Shown in pieces: positions 18,944 to 33,381 of a DNA stretch of 64,000 nucleotides. The notes below the pieces were generated by a model. The model was not told the origin of the DNA. It worked only from the letters and a program-made list of their open reading frames with translations, and did not search any database. The stretch's first letter is position 1. Each line of letters opens with the position of its first letter. Position numbers and translations under genes: made by a program. Source of the DNA: Thiobacillus sp. (GTDB lineage: Bacteria > Pseudomonadota > Gammaproteobacteria > Burkholderiales > Thiobacillaceae); NCBI GenBank assembly GCA_019459055.1, contig JAIBEI010000051.1, forward strand, positions 1 through 64,000, written 5' to 3'.

Positions 18944-19801
18944 ATGAACACACGACGCATCCGCCAGCGGATTCCCGCTTCCGAAGTGACCGAAGGCGCC
19001 GGGGTCACCGTCCATCGCAGCATCGGCACGCCGGCGCTGCGCAATCTCGATCCCTTCCTGATGCTGGATCATTTCGGCAGCGACGATCCGGACGAGTACA
19101 TCGCCGGTTTTCCGGATCACCCGCATCGCGGCTTCATCACCTTCACCTACATGCTCGACGGCCACATGGAGCACCGCGACAGCATGGGCAACCGCGGCGA
19201 CCTCAGGGCCGGCGGCGTGCAGTGGATGAAGGCGGCCAGCGGCGTCATCCATTCCGAGATGCCGCAGCAGACCGATGGCCTGATGCGCGGCTTTCAGCTG
19301 TGGATCAACCTGCCGGCCAGCGAAAAAATGTCCGATCCTGCCTATCAGGAATTCTCGGCAGCAGCGATTCCTGAGGTGATTCGGAACGGCGCGCGGGTGA
19401 GGGTGCTGGCTGGAGAATTCGATGGCACGCGCGGCGTCATCGACGACCCGGCCACCGACGTGCTGTATCTGGATATCCTGCTTGCAGCCGGGGCAGACTT
19501 CAGCCTGCCGCTGAACGATGTCCGCAATACCTTCGTTTATGTTTTCGAGGGCAGTGCCCGACTGGCCGGCGAGGCGTTGACGCAGCACACCCTGGCGGTG
19601 CTGGGATCGGGCGACACGGTGGAGATCGCGGCAGGCGAGGCGGGCGCCCGTTTCATTCTGGTTGCGGGCCGGCCGCTCGGCGAGCCTGTGGTGCAGTACG
19701 GCCCTTTCGTGATGAACAGCCGCGAGGAGATCGAGCAGGCCGTCGCCGACTATCGAGACGGCCGACTGGTGCGAACGCGGGCCGCAATGACGGGCCACTG
19801 A
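18944..19801 (+). CDS. Pirin family protein
   Basis: Pirins are bicupin proteins; some bacterial members are quercetinases, others bind regulators or enzymes. The 285-residue product starts at the ATG behind AAGGAG (18932-18937). Metal-site residues are present in DHPHRGFIT (two His, near residue 60) and GVIHSEMP (His and Glu, near residue 103). The C-terminal cupin half is intact. It stands alone between the channel gene and the CNP1-like gene, so the context does not point to a substrate. Confidence 0.92.
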   Translation: MNTRRIRQRIPASEVTEGAGVTVHRSIGTPALRNLDPFLMLDHFGSDDPDEYIAGFPDHPHRGFITFTYMLDGHMEHRDSMGNRGDLRAGGVQWMKAASGVIHSEMPQQTDGLMRGFQLWINLPASEKMSDPAYQEFSAAAIPEVIRNGARVRVLAGEFDGTRGVIDDPATDVLYLDILLAAGADFSLPLNDVRNTFVYVFEGSARLAGEALTQHTLAVLGSGDTVEIAAGEAGARFILVAGRPLGEPVVQYGPFVMNSREEIEQAVADYRDGRLVRTRAAMTGH

Positions 19802-19868
19802 AGGAGGCGCGCGCGCCGTGCGTATCTTTCTGCAGACAGCGTGCAGCCGAATCAATAAAATGCCGGAC

Positions 19869-20366
19869 ATGAAAATCCTTCCTGTCCTGCTGCTGATCCT
19901 GCCCCTGACCGCGTACGCCGAATGGGGCCAGTTTGATTTCGATTTCGAGAATGAGAAGCCCTGGCTGGAACTGTCCGCGCAGTTGCCGCCGCCGCCCAAG
20001 CCTGAAAACCTGGTCGAGTTCAACGTGTCGTCGGCCACGCGCAATAAACATTTCGTCGACACTGCATCGATCCGCGTCGGCGAGGACAAGGTGGTGCGCT
20101 ACAGCGTGGTCATCGAAGCCGCCGGCGGGGCGAAGAACGTCTCCTTCGAGGGCATGCGCTGCGCCACCGGCGAGCGCCGCCTGTATGCCTACGGCCAGCC
20201 CGACGGCAGCTGGTCGAAGGCGCGCAACACCGGATGGGAAGGCATTAAGTTCCGCTCGCTGCTGTCGTACCACAAGGCCCTGTACGAGGACCATTTCTGC
20301 CCCGACGGCATCAACGTCCGGAATGCCAACGAGGCCGTGAGCAGCCTGCGGCGGAGGGCGCGCTGA
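19869..20366 (+). CDS. CNP1-like family exported protein
   Basis: The product has a short signal peptide ([17 protein letters not shown]) and then the domain beginning [16 protein letters not shown], which matches the CNP1-like family found beside proB in betaproteobacteria. The function is unknown. The start is uncertain: ATG at 19860 and GTG at 19818 are in frame, and the GTG has the best upstream GGAGG site but would give a 34-residue signal peptide. It overlaps proB by one base, so it is co-translated with it. Confidence 0.8.
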   Translation: MKILPVLLLILPLTAYAEWGQFDFDFENEKPWLELSAQLPPPPKPENLVEFNVSSATRNKHFVDTASIRVGEDKVVRYSVVIEAAGGAKNVSFEGMRCATGERRLYAYGQPDGSWSKARNTGWEGIKFRSLLSYHKALYEDHFCPDGINVRNANEAVSSLRRRAR

Positions 20367-21487
20367 TGCGTTCCATGGTGAGCCACGCCCGGCGCATCGT
20401 CGTCAAGGTCGGATCCAGCCTGGTCACCGCCGAGGGGCGCGGGCTCGACCACGCCGCACTGTCGCGCTGGGCCGGGCAGATCGCGGCGCTGACCGCACAG
20501 GGCAAGGAGGTGGTGCTGGTGTCTTCCGGCGCGATTGCCGAGGGCATCGCCCGGCTGGGCTGGAAAAAGCGTCCGAAAGCGGTCAACGAACTGCAGGCCG
20601 CCGCCGCCGTCGGCCAGATGGGGCTGGTGCAGGCGTATGAATCCATCTTCCGCGCCCACAATCTCCATGCCGCGCAAGTGCTGCTCACCCACGAGGATCT
20701 GGCCGACCGCACCCGCTACCTGAACGCGCGCACCACCCTGCGCACGCTGCTGGAACTGCGCGTGGTGCCGATCATCAACGAAAACGACACGGTCGCCACC
20801 GATGAGATCCGTCTCGGCGACAACGACACGCTCGGCGCGCTGGTGACCAACCTGATCGAGGCCGATTGCCTGATCATCCTTACCGACCAGCCCGGTCTGT
20901 ATACCGCCGACCCGCGCAAGGATCCCGACGCCACGCTGGTGATGGACGCCCACGCCGGCGATCCCGATCTCGAGCGCATGGCGGGCGGGGCGGGCAGCAG
21001 CGTCGGCACCGGGGGCATGCTGACCAAGATTCTTGCGGCCAAGCGCGCGGCCAGGAGCGGCGCCCACACCGTAATATGCAGCGGGCACGAGGAAAACGTG
21101 CTGCTGCGGTTGGCCGCAGGCGAGGCCATCGGCAGCCAGTTGGTGGCGCGCCAGGCACCGCTTGCCGCACGCCGGCAATGGCTGGCCGACCACCTGCAGC
21201 TGCGCGGCGGGGTGGTGCTCGACGATGGTGCAGTGCGCGCCCTGCGCGAAGACGGCAAGAGCCTGCTGCCGGTCGGCGTCAAGGGCGTCACCGGCGAATT
21301 CGAGCGCGGCGAAGTGGTCGCGGTGGTCGATGGCGACGGCTGCGAAATCGCCCGCGGCCTCATCAACTACAGCGCAAGCGAGGCGCGCCGCATCGCCGGC
21401 AGGCCGAGCAGCGCGATCGAGGCGGCACTCGGCTACATGGACGAGCCGGAGCTGATTCACCGCGACAACCTGGTGCTGCTGGCGTGA
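20366..21487 (+). CDS. proB: Glutamate 5-kinase ProB
   Basis: ProB phosphorylates glutamate in the first step of proline synthesis. The 373-residue protein has the amino-acid-kinase N-domain ([10 protein letters not shown] near residue 12, [11 protein letters not shown] near 50, [13 protein letters not shown] near 135) and a C-terminal PUA domain that begins near residue 285. The order matches the usual two-domain ProB. It overlaps the CNP1-like gene by one base and the phosphatase gene by four (GTGA). Confidence 0.96.
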   Translation: MRSMVSHARRIVVKVGSSLVTAEGRGLDHAALSRWAGQIAALTAQGKEVVLVSSGAIAEGIARLGWKKRPKAVNELQAAAAVGQMGLVQAYESIFRAHNLHAAQVLLTHEDLADRTRYLNARTTLRTLLELRVVPIINENDTVATDEIRLGDNDTLGALVTNLIEADCLIILTDQPGLYTADPRKDPDATLVMDAHAGDPDLERMAGGAGSSVGTGGMLTKILAAKRAARSGAHTVICSGHEENVLLRLAAGEAIGSQLVARQAPLAARRQWLADHLQLRGGVVLDDGAVRALREDGKSLLPVGVKGVTGEFERGEVVAVVDGDGCEIARGLINYSASEARRIAGRPSSAIEAALGYMDEPELIHRDNLVLLA

Positions 21488-22077
21488 CCACGCTGGACCT
21501 GATGCGCCACGGCGAGCCCGTCGGCGGACGCCGCTATCGCGGCCAGATCGACGACCCGCTGTCGGAAAAAGGCTGGGCGCAGATGCACGCGGCGGTCGGT
21601 GACACCGTGCCGTGGACGCGCATCGTCTCGTCACCCTTGCTGCGCTGCCGCGCGTTTGCGGAAACGCTGGCCGACCGTCACGGTCTGCCGCTGGCGCTGG
21701 ACGACCGCCTGAAGGAAGTCGGCTTCGGCGAATGGGAGGGCAAGTCGGCCGCCGAGATCGAGCAAGGCGCGCCCGGCACGCTGACGCGTTTCAAGGCCGA
21801 CCCGATCAATGCGCGCCCGGCAGGTGCCGAGCCGCTGGCCGACTTCCATGCGCGGGTGGCCGCTGGGGTGGAAGCGCTGCTCGCCCAACACGTCGGCCAG
21901 CACGTGCTGTTGGTGGGACACGCCGGGGTGACGCGCATGGCGCTGGCGTGGGCGCTGAACATTCCGCTGGAGCACGCCTACCGCATTGAAGTGACGCCCG
22001 CTTCGCTGACGCGCCTGCGCTGGGAAGGCGGCCGCGCAAGCCTAATCTTCCACGGTAGTTCGCGCGTCGACCGGTGA
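21484..22077 (+). CDS. cobC: Histidine phosphatase family protein, CobC-like (alpha-ribazole phosphatase type)
   Basis: The 197-residue product has the phosphohistidine signature LMRHGEP near its N-terminus, the downstream acid GFGEWEGKS, and the second His in VGHAGVTRM. These fit a branch-2 histidine phosphatase of the CobC type, which removes phosphate from alpha-ribazole phosphate in cobalamin synthesis. The substrate is inferred from the following BtuF-like gene. The GTG start overlaps the proB stop by four bases, and the stop overlaps the next start by four. Confidence 0.78.
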   Translation: MTTLDLMRHGEPVGGRRYRGQIDDPLSEKGWAQMHAAVGDTVPWTRIVSSPLLRCRAFAETLADRHGLPLALDDRLKEVGFGEWEGKSAAEIEQGAPGTLTRFKADPINARPAGAEPLADFHARVAAGVEALLAQHVGQHVLLVGHAGVTRMALAWALNIPLEHAYRIEVTPASLTRLRWEGGRASLIFHGSSRVDR

Positions 22078-22934
22078 TCCGCCGCATCCTTCTGTGGCTG
22101 GGCCTGCTGCTGATCTTGCCGGCGCAGGCGGCCGCCATCCGCGTGGTCGACTATGCCGGGCAGACCCTCGAACTCACCCAGCCGCCACAGCGTATTGTTT
22201 CGCTGACCCCGCATCTCACCGAATTGCTGTTTGCCGTCGGCGCCGGGGCGCAGCTGGCGGGGGCGGACAGCGCCAGCGATTACCCGTACGCGGCGCAGGC
22301 GCTGCCGCGCGTGGGCGACTACAGCCGCGTCAACTTCGAGCGCATCCTGGCGCTGAAACCGGACCTGGTCATCGTCTGGGTGGGCGGCAACCGCGCGGTG
22401 GACATCCACGGCCTGAAAAAACTGGGCTTGCCCGTGCTGCACACCCAGGCTACCCGGCTCGACGATGTGGCACGTCTGCTGCGTCTGATCGGGCAGGCGA
22501 GCGGACATGCCGGGGAAGGGGAAGCGGCGGCACGGGCGTATTCCGCGCGGCTGGCCGCGCTGCAGGTGCGGGCGACGCAAAAACCGCCGATCAGCGTGTT
22601 TTATCAGGTATGGGATCGTCCGTTGATGACGGTGGGCGGCAGCCACTGGATCAGCGACGCGCTGGCGCTGTGCGGCGCGCGCAATGTGTTTGCCGACCTG
22701 CGCGCCGCCTCGCCGGTGGTGTCGCGCGAGGCGGTGCTGCGGCGCGCGCCGGAACTGGTCGTGAGCGGCAGCGACGCGCCCGACGCGCGCCGCCAGTGGC
22801 AGCGTTTTGCCAGCCTGCCGGCGGTGAAAAACAATGCGTTTGTGCGGGTCGATGCGGACTTGCTGCATCGGCCCACGCCCCGTCTGCTTGAGGGCGTGGC
22901 CGAGCTGTGCGCGGGGGTGGCGCCTTACCGCTGA
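22074..22934 (+). CDS. btuF: Cobalamin-type ABC transporter substrate-binding protein (BtuF-like)
   Basis: The 286-residue protein has a signal peptide ([16 protein letters not shown]) and a class III periplasmic-binding fold with the BtuF/FepB pattern [38 protein letters not shown] and later [22 protein letters not shown]. This last motif is typical of vitamin B12-binding members. No permease or ATPase gene is adjacent. The GTG start overlaps the cobC-like stop. Its 3' end overlaps the convergent fur gene by 10 bases. Confidence 0.85.
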   Translation: MIRRILLWLGLLLILPAQAAAIRVVDYAGQTLELTQPPQRIVSLTPHLTELLFAVGAGAQLAGADSASDYPYAAQALPRVGDYSRVNFERILALKPDLVIVWVGGNRAVDIHGLKKLGLPVLHTQATRLDDVARLLRLIGQASGHAGEGEAAARAYSARLAALQVRATQKPPISVFYQVWDRPLMTVGGSHWISDALALCGARNVFADLRAASPVVSREAVLRRAPELVVSGSDAPDARRQWQRFASLPAVKNNAFVRVDADLLHRPTPRLLEGVAELCAGVAPYR

Positions 22935-23380
22935 CGCGAGCCGCTCGGCTTGCGGCTGGGACAGTTTTCCTTGATGCAGTCGGCGTAGATCTGCAGCGAG
23001 TGGTCGCGGATGGCGAAGCCCCGTTCCTTGGCGATGCGGGTCTGGCGTTTTTCGATTTCGCTGTCGTAGAACTCTTCGACTCTGCCGCACTGCAGGCAGA
23101 CCAGATGGTCGTGGTGATCGCCCTGATTCAGTTCGAACACTGCCTTGTCGCTGTCGAAGTGGTGACGAATCAAAAGCCCGGCCTGCTCGAACTGCGTGAG
23201 CACGCGGTAGACCGTGGCCAGGCCGATATCCTGGCCTTCGTCGGACAGCAGCCGATACACCTCCTCGGCGGACAGGTGGCGCTTGTCGCTCTGCTCGAAC
23301 AAATCGAGGATCCTAAGACGCGGCAGGGTGGCTTTGAGACCGATGTTCTTGAGATCGGACGGATGGCTCAATGGGGTCAC
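22925..23380 (-). CDS. fur: Ferric uptake regulator Fur
   Basis: Fur represses iron-uptake genes when bound to Fe2+. The 151-residue protein has the winged-helix part ([30 protein letters not shown]) and the metal site [20 protein letters not shown]. Zinc is bound by the CLQC motif, with a second Cys pair in CIKENC. The start is GTG at 23380 with no strong ribosome site; a TTG nine bases inside is possible. It is divergent from bamE, an arrangement common in proteobacteria. Confidence 0.95.
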   Translation of the reverse strand: MTPLSHPSDLKNIGLKATLPRLRILDLFEQSDKRHLSAEEVYRLLSDEGQDIGLATVYRVLTQFEQAGLLIRHHFDSDKAVFELNQGDHHDHLVCLQCGRVEEFYDSEIEKRQTRIAKERGFAIRDHSLQIYADCIKENCPSRKPSGSRQR

Positions 23381-23456
23381 CAGAACGGAAACGCGAATAC
23401 GTTATGATACGTTTTTTTTCATCCGTTCCAACTTCAACCCTTCCGGTTTCCTGGCT

Positions 23457-24619
<1,163 letters not shown>

Positions 24620-24640
24620 TCGCACCCACAGGAAACGAAC

Positions 24641-24895
24641 ATGAACGCCGTCAAGGTCTACAGCACCGGCACCTGCCCCATCTGCGTCAAGGCCAAGGCC
24701 TTTCTCGACAAGCGCGGCATCGGCTACGACGAGGTCCGCATCGATCTCGACCGCGAGGCGATGAAGGAATTCGCCGTCGTCACCAACGGCGCGCGCACGG
24801 TGCCGCAGATCGTCGTCGACGGCACCTGCATCGGCGGTTTCACCGAACTGACCGAGCTCGACATGGACGGCGCGCTGGATCACCTCCAGCCCTGA
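24641..24895 (+). CDS. grxC: Glutaredoxin (GrxC type)
   Basis: This 84-residue dithiol glutaredoxin has the active site TCPIC at residues 12-16; the usual GrxC site is CPYC, so Tyr is replaced by Ile. The cis-Pro motif ARTVPQIVVDG and the GGFTEL glutathione-site segment are intact. It starts 21 bases after dapB and may be co-transcribed. It could supply electrons to the one-Cys MsrB, but that is inference. Confidence 0.9.
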   Translation: MNAVKVYSTGTCPICVKAKAFLDKRGIGYDEVRIDLDREAMKEFAVVTNGARTVPQIVVDGTCIGGFTELTELDMDGALDHLQP

Positions 24896-24935
24896 TCCGG
24901 GCGGGGAGTAAAGCCCGCTCAAGCGTCGCCGGGCA

Positions 24936-24964
24936 TTGAAGCCAGGCGCCAGTTCGGCTACAAT
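24936..24964 (+). promoter_or_regulatory. Candidate carA promoter
   Basis: TTGAAG (24936-24941) and TACAAT (24959-24964) are separated by 17 bases, a good sigma-70 pair. The start of transcription would be near 24971, placing the terminator-like hairpin 24978-25014 in the leader of carA. Confidence 0.6.
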
Positions 24965-24977
24965 TGCGGCATTCAAG

Positions 24978-25014
24978 TTCAGGCGGGTTTGCGCAAGCAG
25001 CCCGCCTGAATTTT
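24978..25014 (+). terminator. Terminator-like hairpin in the carA leader (possible attenuator)
   Basis: TTCAGGCGGG (24978-24987) pairs perfectly with CCCGCCTGAA (25001-25010), followed at once by TTTT. It lies after the carA promoter and 39 bases before the carA start, so it could stop transcription before the gene. It may equally be the terminator of the upstream grx transcript. Confidence 0.6.
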
Positions 25015-25052
25015 GTCACCTGCGCCACGCCTACTGTTTTGCGGAGTCCTCC

Positions 25053-26192
25053 TTGTCACGTGCCCAGCCCGCCATCCTTGTTCTAGCTGACGGTTCGGTT
25101 TTTCGCGGCCTGTCCATCGGCGCCGACGGTATCACCACCGGTGAGGTGGTGTTCAATACATCCATGACCGGTTACCAGGAAATCCTCACCGATCCCTCGT
25201 ATTCCCGTCAGATCGTGACGCTGACCTATCCCCACATCGGTAACACCGGAATCAACGTCGAAGACGTCGAGGCGGACCGGATTCATGCCGCCGGCCTGGT
25301 GGTGCGCGATGTGCCGCGCCGATATTCCAACTTCCGTGCCGGATCTTCGCTGCCCGACTATCTCAAGCGCCAGAACATCGTCGCGATCGCCGATATCGAC
25401 ACGCGGCGGCTGACGCGCATCCTGCGGGAAAAGGGCGCGCAGAGCGGCTGCATCATGGCGGGCACGCTGGACGAGACGCAGGCGCTCGAGGCCGCGCGCG
25501 CGTTTCCGGGCCTGGCCGGCATGGACCTCGCCAAGGTGGTGAGCGTGCCGGCGTCCTACGAGTGGAGCGAGACCGAGTGGAAGCTTGGCGCCGGCTATGG
25601 CCAGCAAACCGCGCCGCACTTCCATGTGGTGGCCTTCGACTACGGCGTCAAGCGCAACATCCTGCGCATGCTGGCCGAGCGCGGTTGCAGGCTGACCGTG
25701 CTTCCGGCCACCGCTACTGCGGCCGAGGCGATGGCGCTGAAGCCAGACGGCATTTTCCTCTCCAACGGCCCCGGCGATCCGGAGCCGTGCGAGTACGCGA
25801 TCCAGGCGATCGGCGAACTGGTGGCGGCGAAGATCCCGACCTTCGGCATCTGCCTGGGCCACCAGCTGCTGGCGCTTGCCTCGGGCGCCAGGACCGTCAA
25901 GATGAAGTTCGGCCACCACGGCGCCAACCATCCGGTCAAGGACCTCGACAGCGGGCGGGTGGCGATCACCAGCCAAAACCACGGCTTCGCGGTGGACCCG
26001 GCGACCCTGCCCGCTAATCTGCGCAGCACCCACGTATCGCTGTTTGACGGTTCGCTGCAGGGCATCGCGCGCACCGATGCCCCCGCATTCAGCTTCCAGG
26101 GTCACCCGGAAGCCAGCCCCGGCCCGCACGACGTGAGCTATTTGTTCGACCGATTTATCAAGCTGATGGCCGATCACGCCGGAGCACACTGA
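25053..26192 (+). CDS. carA: Carbamoyl-phosphate synthase small subunit CarA
   Basis: CarA hydrolyses glutamine and passes ammonia to CarB for carbamoyl phosphate, feeding pyrimidines and arginine. The start is TTG at 25053 with GGAG (25043-25046) upstream; this gives 379 residues and the family N-terminus ([13 protein letters not shown]). The class I amidotransferase triad is visible: Cys in FGICLGHQ, His and Glu in [11 protein letters not shown]. carB begins 3 bases after the stop. Confidence 0.95.
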   Translation: MSRAQPAILVLADGSVFRGLSIGADGITTGEVVFNTSMTGYQEILTDPSYSRQIVTLTYPHIGNTGINVEDVEADRIHAAGLVVRDVPRRYSNFRAGSSLPDYLKRQNIVAIADIDTRRLTRILREKGAQSGCIMAGTLDETQALEAARAFPGLAGMDLAKVVSVPASYEWSETEWKLGAGYGQQTAPHFHVVAFDYGVKRNILRMLAERGCRLTVLPATATAAEAMALKPDGIFLSNGPGDPEPCEYAIQAIGELVAAKIPTFGICLGHQLLALASGARTVKMKFGHHGANHPVKDLDSGRVAITSQNHGFAVDPATLPANLRSTHVSLFDGSLQGIARTDAPAFSFQGHPEASPGPHDVSYLFDRFIKLMADHAGAH

Positions 26193-26194
26193 TC

Positions 26195-29401
<3,207 letters not shown>

Positions 29402-29417
29402 CCAGAAAGGCAAGCTT

Positions 29418-29894
29418 GTGAGCAAATTCCCCATCACTGTCGTGGGCGCAGAAAAGATGCGTGCCGAGTTGCAGCATCTGAAAAGCGTGGAGCGCCCCGC
29501 CGTGATCCAGGCGATTGCCGAGGCGCGCGCGCAGGGCGACCTGTCGGAAAACGCCGAATACGATGCCGCCAAGGAAAAACAGGGTTTCATCGAAGGCCGC
29601 ATAGCCGACCTGGAGGGCAAGCTTTCCAACGCCCAGATCATTGATCCCAAGACGCTGGACGCGGATGGCCGCATTGTTTTTGGCGCGACGGTTGAACTGG
29701 AAGACGCCGAGTCGGGCGATGCCGTCACCTATCAGATCGTCGGCGACGACGAGGCCGACATCAAGCAGGGCATGATTTCCGTGTCGTCGCCGATCGCACG
29801 CGCGCTGATCGGCAAATATGCCGGCGACAGCGCCGCGGTGCAGGCACCGGGCGGCGTGCGCCACTACGAAGTGCTGGACGTCCAATACAAATAA
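29418..29894 (+). CDS. greA: Transcription elongation factor GreA
   Basis: GreA rescues backtracked RNA polymerase. The GTG start gives the standard 158 residues: an N-terminal coiled coil with the tip [20 protein letters not shown] (its acidic tip residues intact) and a C-terminal FKBP-like domain ([19 protein letters not shown]). It follows carB closely, an order also seen in related genomes. Its stop overlaps the next ATG by one base. Confidence 0.95.
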   Translation: MSKFPITVVGAEKMRAELQHLKSVERPAVIQAIAEARAQGDLSENAEYDAAKEKQGFIEGRIADLEGKLSNAQIIDPKTLDADGRIVFGATVELEDAESGDAVTYQIVGDDEADIKQGMISVSSPIARALIGKYAGDSAAVQAPGGVRHYEVLDVQYK

Positions 29895-30352
29895 TGCGGC
29901 GTTTCTGGGATGGCCTCGCCGGGACGATGCTGGTGCTGTGGATCGGCGGCATCTGGGCGATTGGCTATGTCGCCGCGCCGGTGCTGTTTGCCAGTATGGG
30001 CGACAAGCAACTGGCCGGGATGCTGGCCGGCAAGCTGTTCGAGGTGATGGCGTGGATCGGCATCGCTGCCGCGGTCTATCTGCTGGTTTATCGCATCGCG
30101 CGCGACGGTGGCGCCGCGCTGAAAACGCTGTTTTTCTGGGCGGTGGTGGTGATGCTGGCGCTGATCCTGACCGGCCAGTTCGGCATCCAGCCCATCATGC
30201 AGAGCCTGAAGGACCAGGCCATGCCGCATGCCGTGATGCAAAGCGTGTTTGCCGACCGCTTTGCGCGCTGGCACGGCATATCCAGCATTCTTTACCTGCT
30301 CCAGAGCGTGCTGGGCTTGCTGCTGGTGTGGCGTTCGGGACTGGCGCGATAA
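29894..30352 (+). CDS. DUF4149 membrane protein
   Basis: The 152-residue protein has four hydrophobic segments: about residues 9-33, 47-66, 80-97 and 128-147. The N-terminal pattern (VLWIGGIWAIGYVAAPVLF) and the RFARWHGISSILYLL segment fit the DUF4149 family, whose function is unknown. It overlaps greA by one base (TAATG), so it is translated with it, and converges on yhbY. Confidence 0.83.
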   Translation: MRRFWDGLAGTMLVLWIGGIWAIGYVAAPVLFASMGDKQLAGMLAGKLFEVMAWIGIAAAVYLLVYRIARDGGAALKTLFFWAVVVMLALILTGQFGIQPIMQSLKDQAMPHAVMQSVFADRFARWHGISSILYLLQSVLGLLLVWRSGLAR

Positions 30353-30384
30353 GCCCCGCCAGGCGGCAATCAGCCTGGCAGGGC
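30353..30384. terminator. Hairpin between convergent DUF4149 gene and yhbY
   Basis: GCCCCGCCAGGC (30353-30364) pairs with GCCTGGCAGGGC (30373-30384) with one mismatch and an 8-base loop. It starts one base after one stop and covers the other, as expected of a shared transcript end, but neither side has a T-run. Confidence 0.45.
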
Positions 30385-30666
30385 AATGACGGGTTTGGCG
30401 GCGGCGCGATAAATCACCAGTACCTTGCCGATTTGCTGCACCGACGCCGCGCCGGTGGCGGTGCAGATTTCCTCCAGCCAGGCGCGGCGCGTATCGGGTT
30501 CGTTGCTGGCGGCCTTGATCTTGATCAGCTCGTGTGCGCTCAGCGCCTGGTCGATCTCCTTCAAAACGGCAGCCGTCAAACCCTGGTTGCCGATCATGAC
30601 CACCGGTTGGCGCGCGTGGGCCAGCCCCTTCAGGAATTGCCGTTGTGCAGGCGTGAGTGATTTCAT
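30370..30666 (-). CDS. yhbY: YhbY-type CRM-domain RNA-binding protein
   Basis: YhbY is a small RNA-binding protein associated with the large ribosomal subunit precursor. The 98-residue product has the CRM-domain signature VVMIGNQGLTAAVLKEID with its GxxG-type loop, followed by ALSAHELIKIKAA. It is divergent from rlmE, another ribosome-maturation gene, a pairing common in proteobacteria. Confidence 0.93.
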   Translation of the reverse strand: MKSLTPAQRQFLKGLAHARQPVVMIGNQGLTAAVLKEIDQALSAHELIKIKAASNEPDTRRAWLEEICTATGAASVQQIGKVLVIYRAAAKPVIALPG

Positions 30667-30710
30667 GCTTCTTCCTTAAATTCGAGCGCGGATTGTAGCC
30701 GATAGACGAC

Positions 30711-31394
30711 ATGGCGCAGAAACCGAAGCGAACCAAATCGGGCAGTGCCTGGATGCACGAGCATGTGACCGATCCCTACGTCAAAAAGGCGCAGCAGGAC
30801 AATTATCGCTCGCGCGCCGCGTATAAATTGTTGGAAATCGACAAGCGTGACCACCTGTTGCGTCCCGGCATGACGGTGGTGGATCTGGGGGCGGCGCCCG
30901 GCAGCTGGTGCCAGGTGGCGGTGCAGAAGATGAAACAGCAGGGCAGGGTGCTGGCGATCGACCTGCTGCCGATGGCGCCCATCCCCGGCGTCGACAGCCT
31001 GGAAGGCGACTTCACCGAGCCGGCAGCCCTGGCCTGGCTGGAAGAAAAGTTGCAGTCCGGGCGGGTTGACCTTGTTTTAAGTGATATGGCGCCCAACATC
31101 AGTGGGGTGATGCTGTCGGATCAGGCACGACAGTATGAGCTGTGCGAGTTGGCGCTCGATTTTTCCGTGAACTGGTTGAAACCTGACGGCGCTTTTCTAG
31201 TCAAAGTATTTCAAGGCGTCGGCTTTGAGGATTTTCGGGCGCAGATGCGGCAGGCATTCGAGCAGGTGCTGATCCGCAAGCCCGAGGCCTCGCGCGATCG
31301 CAGTGCAGAGGTTTATCTTTTGGGGCGTCGACCCGTTGCGACAAGGGTCGCGGCAGATGAAACTGCCGTGACAAGCCGGCAAGAGTCGGACTAG
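30711..31394 (+). CDS. rlmE: 23S rRNA 2'-O-ribose methyltransferase RlmE (FtsJ/RrmJ)
   Basis: RlmE methylates U2552 of 23S rRNA (E. coli numbering) on the assembled 50S subunit. The 227-residue protein has the RRMJ pattern RSRAAYKLLEID, the SAM motif VVDLGAAPGSWCQV, DLVLSDMAPN and FLVKVFQG, which supply the K-D-K-E catalytic set. ftsH follows, as in E. coli. Its 3' end contains the candidate ftsH promoter. Confidence 0.95.
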   Translation: MAQKPKRTKSGSAWMHEHVTDPYVKKAQQDNYRSRAAYKLLEIDKRDHLLRPGMTVVDLGAAPGSWCQVAVQKMKQQGRVLAIDLLPMAPIPGVDSLEGDFTEPAALAWLEEKLQSGRVDLVLSDMAPNISGVMLSDQARQYELCELALDFSVNWLKPDGAFLVKVFQGVGFEDFRAQMRQAFEQVLIRKPEASRDRSAEVYLLGRRPVATRVAADETAVTSRQESD

Positions 31395-31397
31395 AAT
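31368..31397 (+). promoter_or_regulatory. Candidate ftsH promoter
   Basis: GTGACA (31368-31373) and TAGAAT (31392-31397) with an 18-base spacer lie in the last codons of rlmE and just after, about 70 bases before the ftsH start. This would allow ftsH expression apart from rlmE. Confidence 0.45.
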
Positions 31398-31466
31398 GAA
31401 TCCAGACGTGCTGCTGGGTTTAATCGTGCTGCGCTTGAATTGAATGTGCTGCACCAAGGAGTAAGT

Positions 31467-33356
31467 GTGAATAATTTGTCCAAAAACATCGCTGTCTGGC
31501 TGATCATCGCCGTCGTCCTGATGACGGTCTTCAACCAGTTCGGCGCGCAGCGCACCACGCAGACGCAGATGCCGTACTCGCAGTTCATCGAGGAGGTGCG
31601 CCAGCAGCAGATCACAAAGGTGGTGATCGAGGGCAACGTGCTGAAGGGCGAGCGCAGCGATGGCCAGCGCTTCACCAGCTACGCGCCGAGCGATCCGTGG
31701 ATGGTGTCCGACCTGCTGAAGAACAACGTGTCGGTCGAAGCCAAGCCGGAAGAGCAGCCCTCGTTCCTGGTGAGCATGCTGATTTCGTGGTTCCCCATGC
31801 TGCTGCTGATCGGCGTCTGGATCTTCTTCATGCGCCAGATGCAGGGGGGCGGGAAGGGCGGCGCGTTTTCGTTCGGCAAGAGCCGGGCACGCCTGCTTGA
31901 CGAGAATGCCAACCCGGTGACCTTTGCCGACGTGGCGGGTTGCGACGAGGCCAAGGAAGACGTGGCCGAGTTGGTGGATTTTCTGAAAGATCCGACCCGA
32001 TTCCAGAAATTGGGCGGCCATATTCCGCGCGGCGTGCTGATGGTGGGCCCCCCGGGCACGGGTAAAACGCTGCTGGCGCGCTCGATCGCAGGTGAAGCCA
32101 AGGTGCCGTTCTTCAGCATCTCAGGCTCGGATTTCGTCGAAATGTTCGTCGGCGTCGGAGCCGCACGGGTGCGCGACATGTTCGAGCAGGCGAAGAAGAG
32201 TTCGCCCTGCATCATCTTCATCGACGAACTGGACGCGGTCGGCCGCCAGCGTGGTGCAGGCCTGGGCGGCGGTAACGACGAGCGCGAGCAGACCCTGAAC
32301 CAGTTGCTGGTGGAAATGGACGGCTTCGAAGCGACCGCCGGCGTCATCGTCATCGCCGCGACCAACCGTCCCGATGTGCTCGACCCGGCGCTCTTGCGTC
32401 CGGGCCGTTTCGATCGCCAGGTATTCGTGGGCCTGCCCGACATCCGCGGCCGCGAACAGATTTTGCTGGTGCATATGCGCAAGGTGCCGGTCGCTCCTGA
32501 TGTGCGCGCAGACATTCTGGCGCGCGGCACGCCCGGCATGTCTGGCGCCGACCTTGCCAACCTGATCAATGAAGCCGCCCTGTTCGCCGCCCGCGGCAAC
32601 AAGCGTCTGGTCGACATGGACGATTTCGAGAAGGCCAAGGACAAAATCCTGATGGGCGCCGAGCGCAAGTCCATGGTGATCACGCCTGAAGACAAGAAAA
32701 AAACCGCTTACCATGAGTCGGGCCATGCGGTAGTCGGCATGTCCCTGCCCAGCTGTGATCCCGTACACAAGGTGACCGTCATTCCGCGCGGGCGCGCCTT
32801 GGGCGTGACCATGTCGCTGCCTGAACTGGACCGTTACAGTTTGTACAAGGATCAGTTGCTGGAACAGATCAGCATGCTGTTCGGCGGCCGGGTGGCCGAG
32901 GAAATTTTTGTCGGCAGTATCTCGACGGGTGCATCGAACGACTTCGAGCGCGCCACCAGTATCGCGCGCGATATGGTGACGCGCTACGGCATGTCAGATG
33001 CCCTGGGCCCCATGGTATACGGCGAAAACGAGGGCGAGGTGTTCCTGGGGCGTTCGGTGACCACGCACAAGAACATGAGCGAAGCCACCATGCAGAAGAT
33101 CGACGCCGAAATTCGCCGCATCCTGGACGAGCAATACGCCGTGGCGAAGAAAATCCTCACCGACAGCCGCGACAAGGTCGAGGCGATGACAGCGGCCCTG
33201 CTGGAATACGAAACCATCGATGCCGATCAGATCGGCGACATCATGGCAGGGCGTCCGGTGCGTCCGCCCAAGCCCCTCGCCACCCCGCAGCCGCCGGCAG
33301 GCGGCGACAAGCCGAGCGCACCGGCACCGACCACGCAGCCCGTGCAGGAAGCCTGA
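31467..33356 (+). CDS. ftsH: ATP-dependent zinc metalloprotease FtsH
   Basis: FtsH is a hexameric inner-membrane protease that degrades misassembled membrane proteins and regulators. The GTG start follows AAGGAG (31456-31461) and gives 629 residues. Membrane helices are at about 7-24 and 101-122, flanking a periplasmic domain. Walker A is GPPGTGKT (194-201), and the zinc-protease site is HESGH (416-420), where many homologues have HEAGH. A terminator follows before folP. Confidence 0.97.
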   Translation: MNNLSKNIAVWLIIAVVLMTVFNQFGAQRTTQTQMPYSQFIEEVRQQQITKVVIEGNVLKGERSDGQRFTSYAPSDPWMVSDLLKNNVSVEAKPEEQPSFLVSMLISWFPMLLLIGVWIFFMRQMQGGGKGGAFSFGKSRARLLDENANPVTFADVAGCDEAKEDVAELVDFLKDPTRFQKLGGHIPRGVLMVGPPGTGKTLLARSIAGEAKVPFFSISGSDFVEMFVGVGAARVRDMFEQAKKSSPCIIFIDELDAVGRQRGAGLGGGNDEREQTLNQLLVEMDGFEATAGVIVIAATNRPDVLDPALLRPGRFDRQVFVGLPDIRGREQILLVHMRKVPVAPDVRADILARGTPGMSGADLANLINEAALFAARGNKRLVDMDDFEKAKDKILMGAERKSMVITPEDKKKTAYHESGHAVVGMSLPSCDPVHKVTVIPRGRALGVTMSLPELDRYSLYKDQLLEQISMLFGGRVAEEIFVGSISTGASNDFERATSIARDMVTRYGMSDALGPMVYGENEGEVFLGRSVTTHKNMSEATMQKIDAEIRRILDEQYAVAKKILTDSRDKVEAMTAALLEYETIDADQIGDIMAGRPVRPPKPLATPQPPAGGDKPSAPAPTTQPVQEA

Positions 33357-33381
33357 ACGGGGGTTCGGGTTAACGCACTAC

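Noticed and set aside
23390-23410. Possible Fur box in the fur-bamE gap
   Set aside because: The stretch ACGTTATGATACGT has partial symmetry but does not match the Fur consensus; TATGAT is better read as a -10 hexamer.
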